Assembly (NCBI RefSeq): GCF_007751035.1
Contig: NZ_CP036433.1
Coordinates: 6,615,001-6,679,000, forward strand
Direction: 5' to 3'
Origin: Lignipirellula cremea
GTDB taxonomy: Bacteria; Planctomycetota; Planctomycetia; Pirellulales; Pirellulaceae
Length of the DNA: 64,000 bases
Positions 8,467 to 13,710 of the stretch are shown one piece after another (the first letter of the stretch is position 1; every line of letters starts with the position of its first letter). Made by a program: the position numbers and the translations under genes. Under the pieces are notes generated by a model. It saw nothing but the letters and a program-made list of their open reading frames with translations. It searched no databases and was not told the DNA's origin.

Positions 8467-9387
8467 TTAGACGAACCCGCGCTCGGTCAGTTGCTTCTTC
8501 AGCCTCAGGACTGCGACTTCCTTGGCCTTGGCTTCCACCTCAATGGTCAGTGACAAGCCGCGCCAGCAATCGGGAAAGTCCTGCACGTCGATGAAGTCGT
8601 GGTGACGTTGTGGTTTCGGTCCCTTCCAGCCTTCGATCGGGCTGGAAAGATGAAACATTGGCCTCCGGTTCCATGTCGAGATCGCAGCTGCGGTGGCCTC
8701 CTCGACCGAAAGATCATCCTGATTACAGCGGTGGTGGTGAACGTCATAGACTAAGGGGATGCCTTCCGACTGGCATAGCGGCAGCAAGTCTGACGGCGTG
8801 TAGGTGGTGTCGTCGTTCTCAACGGTCAGTCGGTTTCTGGCTCGGTCTGACAGCCGTTTCAGGGTCTGGGCGAATCGAGCCAGAGCATCCGGCTTGTCGC
8901 CATAGGCGCCGCCACCGTGGATATTAACGACATCCGCTCCCACCCACTCTGCCACCTCGGCCTGGTATTCAAGTTCAGCGATGGATCGGTCAACCACTTC
9001 GGGGCGAGGCGAGTTTAGTACGACAAACTGATCAGGATGGAAGCACGTTCGCAGCGCGTGATCGCGAGCGTACTCACCGCACGCCTTGAACCGTCGCACG
9101 ATTTCCACTCCGTCAGGAAGATCGAGTACGTCATAGCCGCAGTCCGCGTGTGTCTTCAGGGGCAGGATCTGGCTATTGATGCGAAAGCAACTGATTCCGT
9201 TGTCGGCACAGAATTCAAGCGATGCAAGAAGTGCCTCGGCGTTAGCCAGACATAGTCCAGCCAGCTTCGACAAGGCGGCGTCACGTTCCATGCTGCTGAT
9301 GGATTTCACCGTTGTGTTGCGGAACCTGATCGGCTGGTCACGGAAGATGCAGCACAAGCCCAGGCGGATCGAAGAGTCGTTGGTCAT
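8467..9387 (-). CDS. uvsE: UV damage endonuclease UvsE/UVDE
   Basis: 306 residues from the ATG at 9387 (an AGGA box lies 9 nt upstream; an alternative ATG is three codons earlier). The family landmarks of the TIM-barrel UVDE are all present in order: the N-terminal LGLCCIF, FRINSQILPL, CFHPDQFVVLNSP, VVNIHGGGAYGDK, LTVENDD and the metal site VYDVHHHRCN, then HLSSP. UVDE nicks DNA 5' of UV photoproducts and other lesions using Mn2+ and starts alternative excision repair. Length fits the family (about 300 residues). It is divergent from the tRNA/Y RNA/Ro60 locus that starts about 500 nt further on. Confidence 0.93.
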   Translation of the reverse strand: MTNDSSIRLGLCCIFRDQPIRFRNTTVKSISSMERDAALSKLAGLCLANAEALLASLEFCADNGISCFRINSQILPLKTHADCGYDVLDLPDGVEIVRRFKACGEYARDHALRTCFHPDQFVVLNSPRPEVVDRSIAELEYQAEVAEWVGADVVNIHGGGAYGDKPDALARFAQTLKRLSDRARNRLTVENDDTTYTPSDLLPLCQSEGIPLVYDVHHHRCNQDDLSVEEATAAAISTWNRRPMFHLSSPIEGWKGPKPQRHHDFIDVQDFPDCWRGLSLTIEVEAKAKEVAVLRLKKQLTERGFV

Positions 9388-9845
9388 GCTCACCATTCCT
9401 GAAGGTCAGGCTCGATTGAAACCCTGGCGAAGTACGTCGCCTGGAAATACGGCCGCTCTTCGGAAAAACGGCCAGATGACAACCATCATCTCGCTGGTCG
9501 TGGTCCAGACGACCAGATTATCCGCGGCGGCAAAAGGCCCCCAGGGTGTGGCTTCGCAGGAAAACTTCCCTGAAAACTTGTGTCACCGCGGAATAAAGAC
9601 CAGGGGAATCGCATCTTAACTTTCGTTGATGAAAAAGTCGCGAACCAACTTGCACGCTTCGCGTCTAACTACTCAGACAACCAACGGCCTGAAAAGGACA
9701 AAGCAGAGTTTTCCCATGTTGACGATCCTACGCAGTTATCTCGGCGGTACAAAGAGTGACGGGCGATTTGCCGAAACGTCGGCGAATACGCTGCCCGTGC
9801 TGCCCCTGCGCTTGTGACCCAGGCTATTGCCTGAAGCCTTTCAAC
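9388..9845. other. Intergenic stretch upstream of the tRNA array
   Basis: About 460 bases between uvsE and the terminator at 9846. Apart from a doubtful 33-codon frame at 9716 I see no gene. It should contain the uvsE promoter. Confidence 0.4.
9716..9817 (+). CDS. Possible short peptide gene
   Basis: An ATG at 9716 opens a 33-codon frame (MLTILRSYLGGTKSDGRFAE and on to LPVLPLRL) ending 28 nt before a strong rho-independent terminator. A terminator implies that some transcript ends here, and this is the only frame that fits, but there is no clear ribosome-binding site and I do not recognise the peptide. The transcript could equally be a small RNA. Confidence 0.25.
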   Translation: MLTILRSYLGGTKSDGRFAETSANTLPVLPLRL

Positions 9846-9881
9846 AAGGCCCGGTGTCACGAGCGACATCGGGCCTTTTTT
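9846..9881 (+). terminator. Strong intrinsic terminator before the tRNA array
   Basis: A 13-bp stem (9846-9858 with 9865-9877, one G-U pair), six-base loop ACGAGC, and a run of T ending at 9881. It separates the tRNA array from whatever is transcribed upstream. Confidence 0.85.
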
Positions 9882-9903
9882 CGTGCCCGCGCCACAACAA
9901 CCT

Positions 9904-10012
9904 TGGCGGGTAGCTGAGACGGCCTGGCGGGGTTTTGAAAAACGCAGTCGAGGATTCCAGAGTCTTTCGGCCCACTTCGCGCTACGTGTACGCGCAGAAC
10001 TCGGCCCGTTCG
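9904..10012 (+). other. Degenerate tRNA-like sequence at the 5' edge of the array
   Basis: Contains tRNA-like words (TAGCTGAGACGGCCTGG resembling a D-arm, GTTTTGAAAAAC resembling an anticodon arm, and GTTCGACT resembling a T-loop at about 10008-10015), but no acceptor stem or consistent cloverleaf can be drawn. It looks like one or more decayed tRNA genes. Confidence 0.3.
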
Positions 10013-10086
10013 ACTTTGGGTGGTCCAACGGCAACAGCGCCTGGTTCACATCCAGGAAACGATGGTTCAACTCCATCCGGGACTAC
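10013..10086 (+). pseudogene. tRNA-Val(CAC)-like, degenerate acceptor stem
   Basis: Anticodon stem CCTGG/CCAGG with loop TTCACAT gives anticodon CAC, and the T-arm GATGG-TTCAACT-CCATC is intact. The 3' acceptor strand CGGGACT has no matching 5' strand, and the D-stem is broken. The body resembles tRNA-Val(GAC) at 10729, so it is probably a decayed duplicate. Confidence 0.5.
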
Positions 10087-10093
10087 TGACGAC

Positions 10094-10166
10094 GCCCAGG
10101 TGCGCCATCGGTTGAGCGACTCGGCCTCAACCCGAGTGTTTGCAGGTTCGACTCCTGCTCTGGGTG
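10094..10166 (+). tRNA. tRNA with anticodon UCA (UGA-reading)
   Basis: Cloverleaf: acceptor GCCCAGG/TCTGGGT with discriminator G, D-stem CGC/GCG, anticodon stem CTCGG/CCGAG with seven-base loop CCTCAAC (anticodon TCA at 10127-10129), T-arm GCAGG-TTCGACT-CCTGC. Position 33 is C rather than U. It has a short variable loop, so it is not a selenocysteine tRNA. G73 is compatible with tryptophan identity; that is inference. Confidence 0.7.
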
Positions 10167-10183
10167 GTAACACAAAGCAATAC

Positions 10184-10257
10184 GGCTCGGTAGGCAACTG
10201 GCAGACCACCTTGGTTCAGAACCAGGGATGCTGTGGGTTCGAATCCCACCTGAGCTA
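10184..10257 (+). tRNA. tRNA with anticodon CAG (Leu codon), class I form
   Basis: Acceptor GGCTCGG/CTGAGCT, discriminator A; anticodon stem CTTGG/CCAGG, loop TTCAGAA, anticodon CAG at 10217-10219; T-arm GTGGG-TTCGAAT-CCCAC. The variable loop is only six bases, whereas bacterial leucine tRNAs normally have a long variable arm. A73 fits leucine. Confidence 0.75.
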
Positions 10258-10271
10258 CTTGAGAACAACAC

Positions 10272-10344
10272 GCCCTCGTGGAGCAGCGGAGTGCTCGCCT
10301 GCCTGTCACGCAGGAGATCGTCGGTTCAAATCCGATCGGGGGTG
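10272..10344 (+). tRNA. tRNA-Asp(GTC)
   Basis: Acceptor GCCCTCG/CGGGGGT with discriminator G (the Asp identity base), anticodon stem CCTGC/GCAGG with loop CTGTCAC (GTC at 10305-10307), T-arm GTCGG-TTCAAAT-CCGAT. CCA not encoded. Confidence 0.88.
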
Positions 10345-10351
10345 CTTTCGT

Positions 10352-10426
10352 GGCACGGTGCGCCAATCGGGCAGAGCGACCAGCTTCAAAACCTGGTGGG
10401 TGGGGGTTCGATTCCCTCTCGTGCTA
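10352..10426 (+). tRNA. tRNA with anticodon CAA (Leu codon), class I form
   Basis: Acceptor GGCACGG/TCGTGCT, discriminator A; anticodon stem CCAGC/CCTGG has a C-C mismatch next to the loop TTCAAAA (CAA at 10387-10389); T-arm GGGGG-TTCGATT-CCCTC. Five-base variable loop, unlike canonical bacterial tRNA-Leu. Confidence 0.7.
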
Positions 10427-10441
10427 CTTGAAGAACAACTT

Positions 10442-10523
10442 GCGTCGGCTGGGCATGGGCGAGCCCAAGTGGTTGTAACCCACCCGCTTCCGAGCTTTGG
10501 CGGTTCAACTCCGTCCCGGCGCA
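10442..10523 (+). tRNA. tRNA-Tyr(GTA)
   Basis: Acceptor GCGTCGG/CCGGCGC, discriminator A, D-stem GGG/CCC, loop TTGTAAC with anticodon GTA at 10475-10477, a long variable arm (CGCTTCCGAGCTTT) as expected for bacterial tRNA-Tyr, and T-arm GGCGG-TTCAACT-CCGTC. Confidence 0.87.
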
Positions 10524-10533
10524 CTGACAACAT

Positions 10534-10554
10534 GGCCCGTTCCCCGAATGGGTC
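10534..10554 (+). other. Nine-bp hairpin inside the tRNA array
   Basis: GGCCCGTTC (10534-10542) pairs with GAATGGGTC (10546-10554) around the loop CCC. It occupies the 43-nt gap between tRNA-Tyr and tRNA-Met, the widest clean gap in this half of the array. It could be a processing signal or a remnant of a lost tRNA. Confidence 0.45.
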
Positions 10555-10566
10555 ACGAGCAACTGA

Positions 10567-10635
10567 CGCGGGTGGGCGAGTGCTCATCCAGGCCTCATAA
10601 GCCAGGATTGCCGGGTGCGACCCCCGGACCCGCTA
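10567..10635 (+). tRNA. tRNA-Met(CAT), initiator-like
   Basis: 69 nt. Begins CGCGGGT and ends ACCCGCT-A, so base 1 (C) faces U72 unpaired, as in bacterial initiator tRNAs (C1 with A72). Anticodon loop CTCATAA (CAT at 10594-10596) on stem CAGGC/GCCAG with one A-A mismatch; the three G-C pairs typical of initiators are only partly present. T-loop is TGCGACC instead of TTCRA. CCA absent. Confidence 0.75.
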
Positions 10636-10645
10636 CTTGAACAAC

Positions 10646-10721
10646 GACCGAGTACGCAAAGAGGTAAAGCGGTCACGTTGAGAGCGTGGCGATTTTGCAG
10701 GTTCGATCCCTGTTTCGGTCA
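10646..10721 (+). tRNA. tRNA with anticodon GAG (Leu codon), class I form
   Basis: Acceptor GACCGAG/TTCGGTC, discriminator A; anticodon stem TCACG/CGTGG, loop TTGAGAG, anticodon GAG at 10680-10682; T-arm GCAGG-TTCGATC-CCTGT. Variable loop seven bases, short for leucine. Confidence 0.75.
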
Positions 10722-10728
10722 CTCAAAC

Positions 10729-10801
10729 GATCCCGTGGTCCAACGGCGAAGACGCCTGGCCGACATCCAGGAAAGTGCTGGTTCGATTCCAGCCGGGATC
10801 A
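10729..10801 (+). tRNA. tRNA-Val(GAC)
   Basis: Perfect acceptor GATCCCG/CGGGATC, discriminator A (valine identity), anticodon stem CCTGG/CCAGG, loop CCGACAT with anticodon GAC at 10762-10764 and C instead of U at position 33, T-arm GCTGG-TTCGATT-CCAGC. Confidence 0.83.
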
Positions 10802-10813
10802 CTTGGGACAAAC

Positions 10814-10884
10814 GGTCTGTAAGTGTTGTGGCGGCACACGTCTGTGGTAAGGACGGAGACCGGGTTCGACTCCCGGACGGACCT
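10814..10884 (+). tRNA. tRNA-Thr(GGT)
   Basis: Acceptor GGTCTGT/ACGGACC, discriminator T, anticodon stem CGTCT/GGACG, loop GTGGTAA with anticodon GGT at 10846-10848, T-arm CCGGG-TTCGACT-CCCGG. Confidence 0.85.
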
Positions 10885-10895
10885 CTTGAAATGAT

Positions 10896-10966
10896 GGGAC
10901 GCTGGTCTAACGGGAAGACGCTTGGCTTGCACCCAGGTAATCGGGGTTCGACTCCCCGGCGCTCCA
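10896..10966 (+). tRNA. tRNA-Ala(TGC)
   Basis: Acceptor GGGACGC/GCGCTCC keeps the alanine identity pair G3-U70 and A73 (one A-C mismatch at pair 4). Anticodon stem CTTGG/CCAGG, loop CTTGCAC, TGC at 10928-10930; T-arm CGGGG-TTCGACT-CCCCG. Confidence 0.87.
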
Positions 10967-10974
10967 CTATAGAA

Positions 10975-11045
10975 GGGCTGATCGTCCAACGGGAAGACAC
11001 CGCCCTGGCGTGGCGGGAATCCGGGTTCGATTCCCGGTCGGTCCA
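10975..11045 (+). tRNA. tRNA-Ala(GGC)
   Basis: Acceptor GGGCTGA/TCGGTCC with the G3-U70 alanine identity pair and A73; anticodon stem CCGCC/GGCGG, loop CTGGCGT, GGC at 11007-11009; T-arm CCGGG-TTCGATT-CCCGG. D-arm nearly identical to tRNA-Ala(TGC). Confidence 0.88.
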
Positions 11046-11054
11046 CTGACATAC

Positions 11055-11141
11055 GGAAGGTAGCCGGATACGGTTTGCCGGGCCGCACTGCTAATGCGTG
11101 CCTCCTCAATGGGGATATGGGTTCAAATCCCATGCCTTCCG
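11055..11141 (+). tRNA. tRNA-Ser(GCT)
   Basis: Class II tRNA with a 17-nt variable arm. Acceptor GGAAGGT/GCCTTCC, discriminator G, loop CTGCTAA with anticodon GCT at 11090-11092, T-arm ATGGG-TTCAAAT-CCCAT. Confidence 0.88.
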
Positions 11142-11146
11142 CTGAT

Positions 11147-11218
11147 GGCTCGATGGTGAAACGGACATCATGTCTCGCTTCTAACGAGGTGTTCCAGGTT
11201 CAAATCCTGGTCGGGCTG
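11147..11218 (+). tRNA. tRNA-Arg(TCT)
   Basis: Acceptor GGCTCGA/TCGGGCT, discriminator G, anticodon stem TCTCG/CGAGG, loop CTTCTAA with TCT at 11180-11182, T-arm CCAGG-TTCAAAT-CCTGG. Confidence 0.87.
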
Positions 11219-11235
11219 CTGACAGGTAAAACAAC

Positions 11236-11320
11236 GGAAGGGCAACCCGATTGGCGACGGAACCCGGTTGGAAGCCGGCTGAGCTTGACGGCCTTGAGGG
11301 TTCGATTCCCTCTCCTTCCG
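11236..11320 (+). tRNA. tRNA-Ser(GGA)
   Basis: Class II with long variable arm. Acceptor GGAAGGG/TCCTTCC, discriminator G, loop TTGGAAG with GGA at 11270-11272, T-arm GAGGG-TTCGATT-CCCTC. The outermost anticodon-stem pair is a C-C mismatch. Confidence 0.85.
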
Positions 11321-11333
11321 CTGAGAACAATAT

Positions 11334-11407
11334 GGTGTCCGTGGTGTACGCGGTATGCACATCTGCCTGTGAAGCAGAAGGCATGGGTTCAACTCCCATC
11401 GGTCACC
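11334..11407 (+). tRNA. tRNA-His(GTG)
   Basis: Carries the histidine-specific extra G-1 opposite C73 (11334 and 11407). Acceptor GTGTCCG/CGGTCAC with one T-T mismatch, anticodon stem TCTGC/GCAGA, loop CTGTGAA with GTG at 11369-11371, T-arm ATGGG-TTCAACT-CCCAT. Confidence 0.88.
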
Positions 11408-11414
11408 CCTTGAT

Positions 11415-11488
11415 GCCGACGTGGCTCGACACAGAAAGGCGTCCGCGTTGTAAGCGGAATCATGCTGGTGCGAATCCAGTCGTCGGCT
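11415..11488 (+). tRNA. tRNA-Thr(TGT)
   Basis: Perfect acceptor GCCGACG/CGTCGGC, discriminator T, anticodon stem TCCGC/GCGGA, loop GTTGTAA with TGT at 11449-11451. The T-loop is TGCGAAT, lacking the T55 of the usual TTC. Confidence 0.85.
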
Positions 11489-11495
11489 CTCCTAC

Positions 11496-11567
11496 ATCCC
11501 GATGGTGTAACGGAACGCACAAGACTTTCCTAAAGTCTTGGTCCTGGTTCGATTCCAGGTCGGGATA
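11496..11567 (+). tRNA. tRNA-Arg(CCT)
   Basis: Perfect acceptor ATCCCGA/TCGGGAT, discriminator A, perfect anticodon stem AGACT/AGTCT, loop TTCCTAA with CCT at 11529-11531, T-arm CCTGG-TTCGATT-CCAGG. Confidence 0.88.
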
Positions 11568-11673
11568 CTCGGCTGACACGAAAACGATTTGAGAAATGCC
11601 CGAACAATTGGCAACCAATGATTGTCAATGATCGGAGCCCGGCGAAGTTTGCCTCGTCGACTCCCCGATTTAT
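11568..11673 (+). other. Gap in the tRNA array with a tRNA-like remnant
   Basis: 106 nt, the longest gap between tRNAs. It has a hairpin (ACAATTGG...CCAATgATTGT, about 11603-11625) and a weak T-arm-like stretch (CTCGTCGACTCCCC near 11653-11666), but no cloverleaf. A decayed tRNA is the simplest reading. Confidence 0.35.
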
Positions 11674-11744
11674 GCCTTGCGAGTGTGCTGGACGCACGGT
11701 GGTCTTCGGAACCACAAGACGGGGTTCGACTCCCTGGCGGGGTG
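11674..11744 (+). tRNA. tRNA-Arg(TCG)
   Basis: Acceptor GCCTTGC/GCGGGGT (three G-U pairs), discriminator G, perfect anticodon stem GTGGT/ACCAC, loop CTTCGGA with TCG at 11706-11708, T-arm CGGGG-TTCGACT-CCCTG. Confidence 0.85.
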
Positions 11745-11758
11745 CTGAGAAAGAACAC

Positions 11759-11831
11759 GTCCTTGGAGTGTGCTGGAAACGCACGCGAGCCCGCGAAGCT
11801 CGTAGACCAGGTTCGATTCCTGGCTGGGACA
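11759..11831 (+). tRNA. tRNA-Arg(GCG)
   Basis: Acceptor GTCCTTG/CTGGGAC with one T-T mismatch, discriminator A, perfect anticodon stem CGAGC/GCTCG, loop CCGCGAA with GCG at 11793-11795 (C at position 33), T-arm CCAGG-TTCGATT-CCTGG. An unmodified G34 in an Arg box normally served by ACG is unusual in bacteria. Confidence 0.82.
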
Positions 11832-11847
11832 CTGATCGATACGGATT

Positions 11848-11919
11848 GACGCTGGAGCCAGACGGCACGGCGGCTGCCTGCAAAGCAGCTTGAAGTGGGT
11901 TCGATTCCCACCGGCGTCT
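11848..11919 (+). tRNA. tRNA-Cys(GCA)
   Basis: Perfect acceptor GACGCTG/CGGCGTC, discriminator T (the cysteine identity base U73), perfect anticodon stem GCTGC/GCAGC, loop CTGCAAA with GCA at 11880-11882, T-arm GTGGG-TTCGATT-CCCAC. Last tRNA of the array, 5 nt before the first Y RNA. Confidence 0.9.
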
Positions 11920-11924
11920 CTGAC

Positions 11925-11995
11925 CGACCAACTGCCAGTTCGGACTACATCTGTAAAATGTGAAACGTCTGAATCATTTCTTCGATGGAAGGTCG
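11925..11995 (+). ncRNA. Candidate Y RNA 1 (Ro60-associated)
   Basis: Shares the family pattern: helix strand, AACTGCC, second helix strand, then GGACTACAT (consensus GGAGTACAT). Outer pairing CCAAC with GATGG (one mismatch) plus CGA/TCG further out; inner helix GTTCGGAC (11938-11945) with GTCTGAAT (11967-11974), eight pairs including two G-U. Internal loop TGCCA against CATTTCTTC. The apical part is a small hairpin (ACAT...ATGT); there is no T-arm. It is the most diverged copy. Confidence 0.55.
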
Positions 11996-12038
11996 CAACA
12001 TAAACTCAACTGCCTGCTGGGAGTACATGACGGTCCTA

Positions 12039-13564
12039 AGGTAGCGGTAACCCTTCAGCCTTCTGAAATCGCTCTTGGCTGATTTCGACAAATTTGTTCT
12101 GTTTTGGGGATCATGGACGCTTCCCTTTCTAACGACGATGGCCTGGTGGACGCCGCCTTTTTGGAGAAGGTGCTGCGTGGGCGGTTGAGTGAGGCTGAGG
12201 CTCGAACGTTTGCTGCGGCCGGGGCCGAGATTATCGCCTTTACCATGCTGGCGCTTACGCAGCGGGTCGCTGGTCAGCAGGCGGCCGGGCCGAACACGCC
12301 GTCGGCCGCCGTTCCGCCGTACGCCAAGCCGACCGCTTCGCCCAGGAAAGGTCAGCGGCGACGCGGCGGACAAAAAGGACATCCCGGCGTCACCCGACCG
12401 CCGCTTCCTGAGCCGGATCGGCGCCGCGAACTCCAACTCGATTGTTGCCCTGAGTGCCAGGGCAAGCTGCAGCGAACAGGCGACACTCGCACGCGCCGCA
12501 GCGAAGACATTCCCGACGGCCTCAAGCCGGTCATTACGGAAGACATCCTGCATCGCGACTATTGCCCGACCTGCAAGAAACGCGTCGAGCCCAAGCCGCC
12601 CGACGTCCTGCCGAACTGCACGCTCGGCAATCGCACGCTGGTCCTGTCGGCCGTGCTCCATTACCTGCAGGGACTGACGATCAGCCAGATTGTCGACACC
12701 TTCAACTTCCATCTGCGAATGAAGGTCACGCCGGGCGGGCTCATGCAGATGTGGCATCGGCTGGCGACTCTGCTGTTCGCCTGGTACGTGCAGATTCAAG
12801 CCGAATGTCTCGACTCGGCCCGGCTCAACGCCGACGAAACCGGCTGGCGAGTGCAAGGCAAGACGCATTGGCTGTGGTGCTTCGCCGGGCCGGATGCGAC
12901 TTTCTATATGATCGATCGCAGTCGCGGTTCGCCGGCGTTACAAAAGTTTTTTACCAAAGCCTTCGAAGGCGTCCTCATTACCGACTTCTGGTCGCCGTAC
13001 GATGCGATCGTCTGCGCCGACAAACAGAAGTGCTGGCCGCACCTGCTGCGCGACATGGCGAGCGTCGACGAAAAACACGCCGGTGACAAGGTCTGGCAGT
13101 CGTTCGCGCGGCGAGTGATCAGCGTCTATCGCGAAGCGAAGAAACTGCACGCCGCCAAGGCGACAACGGCTGCGGTCGACTACGACATCGCCGCGATGCG
13201 ATTAGAAAGCCGACTGGCGACCATCGCCGGCGAAGCCTGGAACCACCCCGACGCGGCCCGCCTCGCCAAACGCCTGGCGAAGTACGGCGACCAGCTGCTG
13301 ACCTTTTTATGGCACGACGAGATCCCCTCGGACAACAACCACGGCGAGCGTCAGATTCGTCCGGCGGTGATGATCCGCAAGAACAGTTACGGCAACCACA
13401 GCGACCGCGGCATGCTCACCCAATCGGTACTGATGACGATCTTCCGTACCCTCAAACTGCGAAATCAACAACCGCTCGAAACGATCCTCGAAGCCCTCGC
13501 GAACTACGCCAAAACCGGAAAAATCCCGCCCCTGCCGCAGAAGGCTGAATAGTTACAGGTAGCG
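12039..13564 (+). mobile_element. IS66-family insertion sequence with 8-bp target duplication
   Basis: The element spans 12047-13556 (1510 bp). Its left end GTAACCCTTCAGCCTTCTG and the reverse complement of its right end GTAACTATTCAGCCTTCTG match at 17 of 19 positions and begin with GTAA as is usual for IS66. Both sides are flanked by AGGTAGCG (12039-12046 and 13557-13564), the 8-bp duplication typical of the family. Only one transposase gene is present, without the tnpA/tnpB accessory genes, as in the ISBst12 subgroup. Clean ends suggest a recent insertion. Confidence 0.93.
12113..13552 (+). CDS. IS66-family transposase
   Basis: 479 residues from the ATG at 12113; a TTG three codons upstream is an alternative start. 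After an N-terminal helical region comes a zinc-binding segment (CCPECQ and, later, YCPTCKK) and then the DDE catalytic domain with the IS66 hallmarks NADETGWRVQGKTHWLWCF, DFWSPYDAI and CWPHLLRD, and a C-terminal NNHGERQIRPAVMIRKNSYG, the usual E-containing motif. It catalyses cut-and-paste or copy movement of the surrounding element. The coding frame is complete, so the copy could still be active. Confidence 0.93.
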   Translation: MDASLSNDDGLVDAAFLEKVLRGRLSEAEARTFAAAGAEIIAFTMLALTQRVAGQQAAGPNTPSAAVPPYAKPTASPRKGQRRRGGQKGHPGVTRPPLPEPDRRRELQLDCCPECQGKLQRTGDTRTRRSEDIPDGLKPVITEDILHRDYCPTCKKRVEPKPPDVLPNCTLGNRTLVLSAVLHYLQGLTISQIVDTFNFHLRMKVTPGGLMQMWHRLATLLFAWYVQIQAECLDSARLNADETGWRVQGKTHWLWCFAGPDATFYMIDRSRGSPALQKFFTKAFEGVLITDFWSPYDAIVCADKQKCWPHLLRDMASVDEKHAGDKVWQSFARRVISVYREAKKLHAAKATTAAVDYDIAAMRLESRLATIAGEAWNHPDAARLAKRLAKYGDQLLTFLWHDEIPSDNNHGERQIRPAVMIRKNSYGNHSDRGMLTQSVLMTIFRTLKLRNQQPLETILEALANYAKTGKIPPLPQKAE

Positions 13565-13710
13565 ATGCCGGGCGACCGGCTAGTGAATGGCGCTGGAGTC
13601 TCTCGCAGACGAAGGGGCCAGTCAACGGTCAGCGGTTCCGACTGCTGGCACGGACGGCCGTAACCAACACACCTCTTGGCTATCCTTCGTTGGGCTTTTT
13701 GAAAACACAC

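Larger units (their letters stand above)
12005..13694 (+). ncRNA. Candidate Y RNA 2, split by an IS66-family insertion
   Basis: Starts CTCAACTGCC...GGGAGTACAT (12005-12028) and ends with CTTCGTTGGG (13685-13694); CTCAAC pairs with GTTGGG. Removing the insertion (12047-13556 and one 8-bp duplication) gives a 172-nt RNA. Directly after the conserved strand it holds ACGGTCCTAAGGTAGCG (12030-12046), identical to the conserved 23S rRNA H69/H70 region, followed on the other side of the insertion by a GCGA-tetraloop hairpin (GCCGG/CCGGC), further hairpins and a degenerate T-arm (CAGCGG-TTCCGA-CTGCTG). A T-run (13696-13700) follows. As it stands the gene is interrupted and probably inactive. Confidence 0.6.

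Noticed and set aside
10094-10166. Selenocysteine tRNA
   Set aside because: Anticodon is UCA but the variable loop is five bases and the acceptor stem seven pairs, while tRNA-Sec has a long variable arm and an eight-pair acceptor in bacteria.
9935-11931. Many overlapping open frames of 60-220 codons on both strands
   Set aside because: They run through well-formed tRNA genes; GC-rich structured RNA genes give such frames by chance.
12030-12046. Part of an rRNA operon
   Set aside because: Only 17-18 nt match 23S rRNA; flanking sequence does not continue as 23S.
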